DNA of 5,544 bases from Thermoplasmata archaeon. Lineage in GTDB: Archaea; Thermoplasmatota; Thermoplasmata; Thermoplasmatales; Thermoplasmataceae. The notes under the pieces were generated by a model that had not been told where the DNA came from, searched no databases, and saw only the letters and a list, made by a program, of their open reading frames with translations. Both the position numbers and the translations under genes were made by a program. Location: positions 1 through 5,544 of the forward strand of contig JAJYPW010000065.1 of the NCBI GenBank assembly GCA_021795055.1, in the 5' to 3' direction. Shown here one piece after another: positions 1-4,643 of the stretch (the stretch's first letter is position 1; every line of letters begins with the position of its first letter).

Positions 1-573
1 ATCTGTGCTGTATGAATTGGTTGAATTGGTGACTCCGGTAATGGAAACCTCCCACTGCGTTCCAGAGGGCAGACCGGTCTCGAAGAAGCTAATCCTTTCC
101 AGGTTACTGATGAATTTTACGGGAATTGCAAGATTGTTTCCAGAAACACTGAATTTCCAGGAACTGACCGCAGGATTGTATCCGGCCGTCTTTGAAATAG
201 AAAATGAATAGTTGCCATTCTTTAGATTGAAAGCTATGCTGCTGCCGTTCGTCCTTTCGGCCAAATTGTCAACGGTAACCTGCCAGTTCGCACCCGTCAG
301 TAAGCCGCTCTGGGCGAATGTGACTTTATAATACGTGCTTGAAAAGGCGATTTGGACTGCTACGTTGGATGAATTCACTGTAACAGCCACGTGTCTCGGA
401 TTGGAGGAAAAACCGCTTATGTTTTCGACAGTGTAGTTATATGTGCCGTCCTGCACAGAAAAGCTGATCACACCGGTATCGCTCCTTTCCGTGGAATTAT
501 TGAAAGTTACTGCCCAGACTGCATTGCCTGATCCAACAGAAGGGAGACCGGTTTCCTCGAATGAAACGGAATA
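1..573 (-). repeat. Three tandem diverged ETGLPSG-type protein repeats
   Basis: The repeat units correspond to about 331-573, 100-330 and 1-99 (the last cut by the edge). Units 1 and 3 keep the ETGLPS core, and traces remain in the DNA: plus-strand 64-86 and 541-563 both read as GA-G-GG-AGACCGGT followed by a C/T-rich end and CGAA. Unit 2 has drifted to QSGLLTGANW. The pattern suggests duplication of a single Ig-like or PEGA-like beta domain; the fold assignment is inference. Confidence 0.7.
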
Positions 574-729
574 GGAGGGCAAGGCTCCTGCAGATTGTGG
601 CGTGTCCTGCTGGTGAGAACCACCGGTGCCGTAAAACAGCCCGGTTGGAGTGATGAACAGTGCAACAGCAAGGAAGCAGGCAATGACAGCAATATAACCG
701 CTCTTACTGGATAATACGCGTTGAAACAT
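1..729 (-). CDS. Membrane-anchored extracellular repeat protein with ETGLPSG motifs (partial, C-terminus off the left edge)
   Basis: The frame is open from the ATG at 729 to the window edge, giving 243 residues without a stop. Residues 11-33 form one hydrophobic segment (GYIAVIACFLAVALF...), a signal peptide or N-terminal anchor. A short Ser/Gln/Gly linker follows, then at least three diverged copies of a roughly 75-80-residue beta-rich unit. The units begin near residues 53 (VSFEETGLPS), 134 (YKVTFAQSGLLTGANW) and 211 (RISFFETGLPSGTQWEV). Each has a conserved Trp after the turn and an NGxYxF-like strand. There are seven N-x-S/T sequons (N78, N98, N103, N119, N161, N173, N235), as expected for a glycosylated outward-facing archaeal protein. 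This motif is known from large Thermoplasmata cell-surface proteins of unknown role, some with thermopsin-like parts. No catalytic domain is visible here, so S-layer-like, adhesin or protease-associated roles all remain possible. An in-frame ATG at 762 is rejected because it sits inside the TATA box. Confidence 0.8.
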   Translation of the reverse strand, partial: MFQRVLSSKSGYIAVIACFLAVALFITPTGLFYGTGGSHQQDTPQSAGALPSYSVSFEETGLPSVGSGNAVWAVTFNNSTERSDTGVISFSVQDGTYNYTVENISGFSSNPRHVAVTVNSSNVAVQIAFSSTYYKVTFAQSGLLTGANWQVTVDNLAERTNGSSIAFNLKNGNYSFSISKTAGYNPAVSSWKFSVSGNNLAIPVKFISNLERISFFETGLPSGTQWEVSITGVTNSTNSYSTD

Positions 730-761
730 GCTTTGTACCGTGCGAGTAATTGGAAGGAACA

Positions 762-779
762 TACTTAAATGTTCTTTTT
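762..779 (-). promoter_or_regulatory. Archaeal BRE/TATA promoter for the surface-repeat protein
   Basis: Read on the minus strand, a purine-rich BRE (AAAAAGAAC) runs directly into an A/T box, ATTTAAGTA. The box is centred near 766, so transcription should start near 740, about 11 bases before the ATG at 729. This leaves little or no leader and no Shine-Dalgarno sequence. It also means the ATG at 762, which is part of the box, cannot be in the mRNA. The assignment rests on sequence and spacing only. Confidence 0.5.
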
Positions 780-884
780 GCTCCTGAGACTGCCATTTCC
801 TTGTATTCGCAGTCCTATGAAAGAGGACGCCATGTTCATGCTGGCGAGTCGCTCAATGAATCTGATGGCTATCTGAAACCTGAA

Positions 885-1964
885 TTACCTGATTTTATAA
901 CTGATGCCACGCCATCTGATTTCATGAGATCTGGCTCCCGCTATTACATTGTAAAGATAAACAAAGGGCAGAAACAGGCTCATAGGTATAAGCCAGAGAG
1001 CGTTTTTTGGGGCGCGTATAGCTGAATTTATCAGGTTAAGCACGTAGGGAACCAACCCAATTATGTACAGATAACCGTAAAAGAGGGAAAGGTATGTGAT
1101 CATTGCCAGATAGATGATGACGCCAGCATAAACCCCAACGGCGGCAAACAGTGCATTCCTGTCAAAAACTATGCTTACCGCCATCTGCCTTTCAGCCCAT
1201 GCAAGAAATGTGCGTTTGTCGTCGCTTACCTTAATCCTGGGGCTTGCCGCAGGAGCATAAGCGATTTTCGCATGCTTTTCCCTGCATATCTTTGTAATTG
1301 CTGCATCATCGGAAACTGCACTCGCAAAGTATTCAAGGGAATCATCGTCCATCAGCGATCGCCGAAAAGCGGCAGATCCGCCCCAGATAAAGCGCGTCGG
1401 CCTGAACTCCATCAGTGTGGCTCCCATGTACCCCCATATCTCCTTCACTTTTGCCCAGAATCCACCGTCGGACTGGAACCTTGGGTATGTGCTCACCGCA
1501 CTGATGTTCCTGTTACTGAAAGGATGGATCATTTCCCTGAGCCAGTAATTTGGCACCTGAATATCCGAGTCTGCGATAACGACTACGTCGTAGTCTGGCT
1601 TCTCCCTTATTGCCGTCGTAATCGCCATTACCTTTCCGCTCGACGCACTTGAGTATCTTTCCGTAATCAGTGTTTCTACCTTCAGGCTCGAAAGTACACT
1701 CGATGCAGGATCATCTGGAAAATCGATTACTGCCACCAGATGAAAATTCCCATAATCCTGACCCTGCAGGCTTCTGAGGTTAGCTTCCATTTCGTGGTCG
1801 ATCCCTCTGCATGGTACGATGACAATTGCGGATAGATCATGAGGCTCATCGGGCGACGACCGATAGTAGTTTCTCTTCCAGTATAGGGTCAGATAAATCC
1901 TGAGTGATATGAAAATAGTAAGCAGGAGTATTGCCAGGTACACCAGCAGATGGAAGAAAAACAC
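885..1964 (-). CDS. Membrane-bound family 2/21-like glycosyltransferase
   Basis: This 359-residue protein transfers a sugar from an activated donor, probably to a lipid or other membrane-associated acceptor. One N-terminal membrane segment (about 5-27) precedes a cytoplasmic GT-A domain. The motif P51-x-x-G-x-D-x5-N-L-x-S resembles ceramide glucosyltransferase (GT21) enzymes. D81 lies in VIDFPDD, and S109-G-K111 matches the usual GK-x-A loop. The metal-binding DSD is at 132-134, WGGSAAF at 194-200 and the probable catalytic SDD at 218-220. Where relatives carry (Q/R)xxRW this protein has WAERQM (256-261). About three membrane helices follow (about 272-342), and the protein ends HEIRWRGISYKIR, a tail like that of GT21-type enzymes. 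The start is GTG, chosen for the GGAGG nine bases upstream. The gene lies 155 bases upstream of the surface protein on the same strand. Donor and acceptor cannot be told from sequence; a hexosyl-glycolipid product is a guess. Confidence 0.85.
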   Translation of the reverse strand: MFFFHLLVYLAILLLTIFISLRIYLTLYWKRNYYRSSPDEPHDLSAIVIVPCRGIDHEMEANLRSLQGQDYGNFHLVAVIDFPDDPASSVLSSLKVETLITERYSSASSGKVMAITTAIREKPDYDVVVIADSDIQVPNYWLREMIHPFSNRNISAVSTYPRFQSDGGFWAKVKEIWGYMGATLMEFRPTRFIWGGSAAFRRSLMDDDSLEYFASAVSDDAAITKICREKHAKIAYAPAASPRIKVSDDKRTFLAWAERQMAVSIVFDRNALFAAVGVYAGVIIYLAMITYLSLFYGYLYIIGLVPYVLNLINSAIRAPKNALWLIPMSLFLPFVYLYNVIAGARSHEIRWRGISYKIR

Positions 1965-1973
1965 CTGTTCAAT

Positions 1974-1978
1974 CCTCC
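1974..1978 (-). promoter_or_regulatory. Shine-Dalgarno deciding the GTG start of the glycosyltransferase
   Basis: The minus strand reads GGAGG within a longer GGGGGAGG run, nine bases before GTG 1964-1962. A TTG closer to the GGAGG is out of frame, and no other in-frame start lies nearby. The GTG is therefore the best start even though the reading frame could be extended upstream. Confidence 0.7.
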
Positions 1979-2009
1979 CCCGGGTTTTGCAGTATAAATG
2001 GCAATATGC

Positions 2010-2017
2010 ATATATTT
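2010..2017 (-). promoter_or_regulatory. TATA box for the glycosyltransferase gene
   Basis: The minus strand carries AAATATAT with a purine-containing stretch (CAGATC) upstream. Its centre at about 2013 predicts transcription starting near 1987. That gives a leader of about 23 bases, which would include the GGAGG. A second A/T box closer to the gene (TTTATACT, 1991-1998) would start the mRNA downstream of the Shine-Dalgarno sequence, so it is less likely. Confidence 0.45.
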
Positions 2018-2240
2018 GATCTGATGGAACACGGGATCATCCCTTCTACAGAGAGATGATAAGCGTGATAAACAGTACCTCCAGGCTCCACATTGGAATA
2101 TATTGCTGACCTTAAAATATTTACCCAGTGTGTGGAATGATTGGCTTTATATGTCTTCGATGAACAATTCCCGCAATGACGAAACACATTTACAAAGCTG
2201 GAAAATGAAAAAGAATTCTGGATATTTCCCTTAGTTGCTG

Positions 2241-2254
2241 GGAAAGTTAATATT
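2241..2254 (+). promoter_or_regulatory. BRE/TATA promoter giving a leaderless ftsZ mRNA
   Basis: The purine-rich GGAAAG (2241-2246) is followed by TTAATATT (2247-2254). The box centre is about 26 bases before 2276, so transcription is predicted to begin at or next to the A of the ATG. There is no Shine-Dalgarno-like sequence between the box and the start (ACTCGTTT precedes the ATG), which agrees with leaderless translation. Confidence 0.6.
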
Positions 2255-2275
2255 GCTCACATTCTTAACTCGTTT

Positions 2276-3343
2276 ATGTCCCATGAGGCTGATCCGGATA
2301 ACGGCACACAGTGGATTGGCACTTCAGAAGAGGAATTGCAGAAATTTGTGAATGCTTCCCAATCAAAAATCAAGGTTTTTGGTGTAGGGGGTGGTGGTTC
2401 CAATACAATCAACAGACTTTTCAAAGAAGGCATCAAAGGCGTGGATCTGATTGCATGCAATACTGATGCGAGGCATTTGAAAAGGGTACATTCAAATTAC
2501 AAGGTCCTGCTGGGAGAGAATCTTACAAAGGGGTGGGGAACAGGAGGCGATCCAAGGGCTGGCGAAGCGGCTGCCAGAGAATCGGAACAGGAAATCCTGT
2601 CTTATGTGCAGGGTGGAGAAATTGTTTTCGTGACTACGGGCCTCGGCGGGGGAACCGGAACTGGTGCGGCTCCCGTTATTGCCGGCCTGGCAAAGGATCA
2701 TGGTCCAATTACCATCTCCGTCGTTACTCTTCCCTTTGAGATAGAAGGAAAGGAGAGGTCAAGAAATGCGCTTGCTGGCCTCAGGAGGCTCAAACAATCT
2801 TCCGACACCGTTATAGTGATTCCAAACGAAAAACTGAACCAGGTAAGTCCTGATCTTCCATTTGAGAAAGGGTTCAAGGCAATCGACGAAATTGTGATTA
2901 GCGCTATAAGTGCGGTTACCGAGATTGTTACAAGACCGCAGACCATGAATCTCGACATAAATGACCTGCGTGAGGTGATAAAGAACAGCAAGGAAGCTAT
3001 GATTGGCATAGGCATTGGGGACGGGGGGGACCCCCAGGATGGTGCATCCGAAGCCCTTAAGAATGCGCTGTCGTCTCCATTCCTTGAAGTGGATCTTTCC
3101 ACTGCACGCGGGGTGATCATCAATATAACCGGCTCCGATCTTCCACTAAACGCGACAAATTACGTTGTCGACGAAGTCAGGAAGATGGTTTCCAGGGATG
3201 CGAGGATAATCTGGGGTGGAGGACGCGATCCTTCGTACCAGAATAAAATGCGTGTCACCCTTATAGTCACCGGGGTCACTTCCGCATCCTCAAAGTCGGA
3301 GACCGGTACTGGGGGAGAGGAAGACATAGATTACATATCCTGA
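2276..3343 (+). CDS. ftsZ: Cell division GTPase FtsZ (archaeal)
   Basis: FtsZ is the tubulin-like GTPase that polymerises into the mid-cell ring for cytokinesis. The protein is 355 residues, full length for the family. A polar N-terminal extension of about 30 residues precedes the first strand (KIKVFGVGGGGSN, 31-43), which carries the glycine-rich nucleotide loop. The tubulin signature GGGTGTG is at 124-130, followed by AAP. The T7 loop N225-x-D227-x-x-D230, which completes the GTPase site of the next subunit, is intact. The second domain (about 235-333) has the GIGIGDG and RVTLIVTGV strands. The end is a short polar linker and an acidic tail (GGEEDIDYIS) that may bind division partners. All catalytic residues are present. 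The start is fixed by the promoter spacing and lack of an upstream in-frame ATG. The gene appears monocistronic. FtsZ1 versus FtsZ2 was not resolved; CetZ is unlikely given the typical FtsZ T7 loop. Confidence 0.97.
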   Translation: MSHEADPDNGTQWIGTSEEELQKFVNASQSKIKVFGVGGGGSNTINRLFKEGIKGVDLIACNTDARHLKRVHSNYKVLLGENLTKGWGTGGDPRAGEAAARESEQEILSYVQGGEIVFVTTGLGGGTGTGAAPVIAGLAKDHGPITISVVTLPFEIEGKERSRNALAGLRRLKQSSDTVIVIPNEKLNQVSPDLPFEKGFKAIDEIVISAISAVTEIVTRPQTMNLDINDLREVIKNSKEAMIGIGIGDGGDPQDGASEALKNALSSPFLEVDLSTARGVIINITGSDLPLNATNYVVDEVRKMVSRDARIIWGGGRDPSYQNKMRVTLIVTGVTSASSKSETGTGGEEDIDYIS

Positions 3344-3355
3344 CCGCCTGAATCC

Positions 3356-3367
3356 ATTCTTTTATTT
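3356..3367 (+). terminator. T-rich terminator after ftsZ
   Basis: The sequence ATTCTTTTATTT begins 13 bases after the ftsZ stop. Archaeal RNA polymerases commonly release at such oligo-T tracts without needing a hairpin. None of comparable quality follows the glycosyltransferase gene. Confidence 0.4.
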
Positions 3368-3386
3368 CCGGATGGTGAATAATACT

Positions 3387-3599
3387 TCAGAATCCTGATT
3401 TTAGATCACAATGATCATTCGCGCATGATCCGTAAACAGATAGCCTTTTGAGCGAATGTGCGATCAGAAGCAGGTCGTATCCGCCATACAAGCGTATCAT
3501 AGACCTTTGGCTGTTCACTTCAACTGCCATTAACCTGATCTCCCAAGACAGGACCGACCACAATGTCAGCCCGGAGTCGATGTGTGGAATGCTTTTCAT
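3387..3599 (-). CDS. Doubtful hypothetical protein or gene remnant
   Basis: The 70-residue frame starts at ATG 3599 and reads like folded protein (SGLTLWSVLSWEIRLMAVEV, then IRLYGGYDLLLIAHSLKRL), with codon use similar to its neighbours (AGG for Arg, mixed ATA/ATC). I recognise no family. The frame stays open upstream of the ATG to 3710, where a TAA (3711-3713) interrupts it. Before that stop the same frame runs back to an ATG at 3779 (MKRIYASAPG...). The ATG at 3599 has no Shine-Dalgarno sequence and no well-placed TATA box. It could be a small gene, a decayed gene with one nonsense codon, or a chance frame. A 73-codon plus-strand frame opposite it (3448-3666) is no better supported. Confidence 0.2.
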   Translation of the reverse strand: MKSIPHIDSGLTLWSVLSWEIRLMAVEVNSQRSMIRLYGGYDLLLIAHSLKRLSVYGSCANDHCDLKSGF

Positions 3600-3727
3600 C
3601 CTGGTGAGTGGTGTTCCATGGGAGCTTAATGCATTCTCGCCGAATATCCCGCGAATTTTTACCTGATTATGTGGTGGATAGCACTTTTCTTTCTGCGGGA
3701 GTAATTTGCTTTATGCACAAATAAACC

Positions 3728-3736
3728 TTTTTAATA
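3728..3736 (+). promoter_or_regulatory. TATA box of the transketolase operon
   Basis: TTTTTAATA follows AAATAAACC. Its centre near 3732 predicts transcription starting around 3758 and a leader of about 58 bases that contains the GGAGG at 3802. The ATG at 3742, which opens an 8-codon frame, would lie upstream of the transcript start and so is probably not used. Confidence 0.5.
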
Positions 3737-3801
3737 CGTTCATGAATACACCCGGAGCAGATGCATAGATTCTTTTCATACGACGATAGAGAAATTCTTG
3801 G

Positions 3802-3806
3802 GGAGG
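3802..3806 (+). promoter_or_regulatory. Shine-Dalgarno deciding the TTG start of the transketolase N subunit
   Basis: GGAGG (within GGGGAGG, 3800-3806) is followed by nine bases and then TTG at 3816. This is the same spacing as in the glycosyltransferase gene. The alternative in-frame TTG at 3798 overlaps the run and would have no ribosome site of its own. Confidence 0.75.
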
Positions 3807-3815
3807 TTCCAGGCG

Positions 3816-4643
3816 TTGGATAAACTTGGGTCAAAGGATCTGGAGCAAATTGCAGATTTTGCCAGGAAAATAAGGCTGAATTCAGTCAGAATGGTCTGGG
3901 AGGCAAAAAGCGGGCACCCTGGTGGATCACTCAGTATAGCAGATATTCTTGCCGTGCTGTATTCAAAGGTAATGAATGTAGACCCTTCCAGCCCAACCAA
4001 GCCTGACCGCGACAGGCTGGTCATGAGCAAGGGCCATGCCTCTCCTGCGATGTATTCTACACTTGCCTTGAGAGGATTCTTTCCCGTGAGTCTGCTCACC
4101 GGATTCCGTAAGCTGTCTTCCAAACTCGAAGGTCATGTCCATTACGGTGTTCCCGGAGTCGAGGCCTCAACTGGATCCCTGGGACAGGGGATCGGTATTG
4201 CCGTGGGCATGGCGATTGCTGGAAAGCTGGACAACGCTGAATACAGGGTGTATGCAATAATAGGCGACGGGGAAAGTGAAGAGGGCAGCGTTTGGGAATC
4301 CCTTATGGCAGGATATAAATACAGGCTCTCGAACCTTACAGTGATACTTGACAGGAATATGGTACAGCTGGACGGCTTTACCGAGGACGTCATGCCCACT
4401 CCGGATATAGGGCAAAAGGTGAGATCATTCGGCTGGAACGTTATAGAAATAGACGGACATAACTATCAGGAAATATATGCCGCCCTTCTTGATGCTAAAG
4501 AGTGCACTGAACTGCCCACCCTAATAGTTGCTCATACTGTGAAGGGAAAGGGCGTCAGCTACATGGAGAACAATCCAAAATATCACGGACAGGCCCCTGA
4601 GAGCCAGGATCTGTTCGATAAAGCTATGGAGGAACTTGCTTGA
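3816..4643 (+). CDS. tktA: Transketolase, N-terminal (thiamine diphosphate-binding) subunit
   Basis: This is one half of a split transketolase, which moves two-carbon ketol units between sugar phosphates in the non-oxidative pentose phosphate pathway. In archaea it serves to make pentoses and erythrose 4-phosphate. The chosen TTG gives 275 residues, about the usual length for the stand-alone N subunit. Visible motifs are AKSGHPGGS with the substrate His at 34, MSKGHASPA (about 70-78), HVHYGVPGVEASTGSLGQG (107-125), and the diphosphate/metal motif GDGESEEGS (150-158) with Asn181 in DRN. HTVKGKGVSYME (240-251) carries the conserved late His. All are intact. The stop overlaps the C-subunit start by four bases, so the two are co-translated and should form a heteromeric enzyme. 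Symbols differ between genomes. Confidence 0.95.
   Translation: MDKLGSKDLEQIADFARKIRLNSVRMVWEAKSGHPGGSLSIADILAVLYSKVMNVDPSSPTKPDRDRLVMSKGHASPAMYSTLALRGFFPVSLLTGFRKLSSKLEGHVHYGVPGVEASTGSLGQGIGIAVGMAIAGKLDNAEYRVYAIIGDGESEEGSVWESLMAGYKYRLSNLTVILDRNMVQLDGFTEDVMPTPDIGQKVRSFGWNVIEIDGHNYQEIYAALLDAKECTELPTLIVAHTVKGKGVSYMENNPKYHGQAPESQDLFDKAMEELA
4628..4632 (+). promoter_or_regulatory. Internal Shine-Dalgarno for the transketolase C subunit
   Basis: GGAGG lies within the last codons of the N subunit (Met-Glu-Glu), seven bases before TTG 4640. The in-frame GTG (4649) and ATG (4652) are 16 and 19 bases away, too far for this site. The site therefore favours TTG, and a four-base overlap (TTGA) with the upstream stop. 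Confidence 0.65.

Larger units (their letters stand above)
1965..2275. other. Divergent intergenic region between the glycosyltransferase and ftsZ
   Basis: This 311-base stretch holds the two divergent promoters and no convincing gene. Other A/T-rich boxes occur, for example TTAAAATATTTA at 2112-2123 and CTTTATATG around 2145-2153. A 27-codon plus-strand frame (2151-2234) and a 72-codon GTG-started minus-strand frame (1969-2187) are open, but neither shows a recognisable domain, and the second runs over the glycosyltransferase TATA box. A perfect 10-base palindrome, ATATGCATAT, lies at 2004-2013. Confidence 0.6.
3344..3797. other. Long stretch between ftsZ and the transketolase operon, no convincing gene
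   Basis: The stretch contains the ftsZ T-tract at its left end and the transketolase promoter at its right end. The rest is unexplained. It holds an inverted-repeat cluster at about 3404-3464 and a weak minus-strand frame (3387-3599). I looked for tRNA arms and for conserved RNase P and SRP RNA motifs on both strands and saw none. At the right end the minus strand also has an A/T box (GTTTATTTG, about 3718-3726) behind a purine run, so a divergent promoter is possible. Confidence 0.5.

Noticed and set aside
71..80. Perfect palindrome AGACCGGTCT
   Set aside because: It lies within the codons for the repeated Glu-Thr-Gly-Leu motif; codon choice for Thr-Gly (ACC GGT) explains this and the other ACCGGT sites.
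828..846. CGCCA/TGGCG inverted repeat downstream of the glycosyltransferase stop, as a possible terminator hairpin
   Set aside because: The stem is only five base pairs with a nine-base loop and no following T-tract on the minus strand.
1969..2187. 72-codon minus-strand frame ending four bases before the glycosyltransferase start, with a CxxC pair near its N-terminus
   Set aside because: It starts with GTG, has no ribosome site or well-placed TATA box, runs through the likely glycosyltransferase promoter, and resembles no family I know. Its closeness to the next gene is the only point in its favour.
2151..2234. 27-codon plus-strand frame (MSSMNNSRND...) with an A/T box about 33 bases upstream
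   Set aside because: It is very short, low in complexity, has no recognisable motif, and sits inside the ftsZ upstream region. A/T boxes are common there.
3742..3768. ATG-started 8-codon upstream frame ahead of the transketolase operon
   Set aside because: The predicted transcript starts near 3758, downstream of this ATG, so it should not be in the mRNA.
3344..3797. A housekeeping RNA gene (tRNA, SRP RNA or RNase P RNA) in the gene-poor stretch
   Set aside because: No T-arm, GAGGAAAGTC-like or other conserved RNA core motif was seen on either strand.
3798..3815. Extending the transketolase N subunit to TTG 3798
   Set aside because: That codon overlaps the GGGGAGG run and lacks an upstream ribosome site; the added residues do not match the usual N-terminus of the family.
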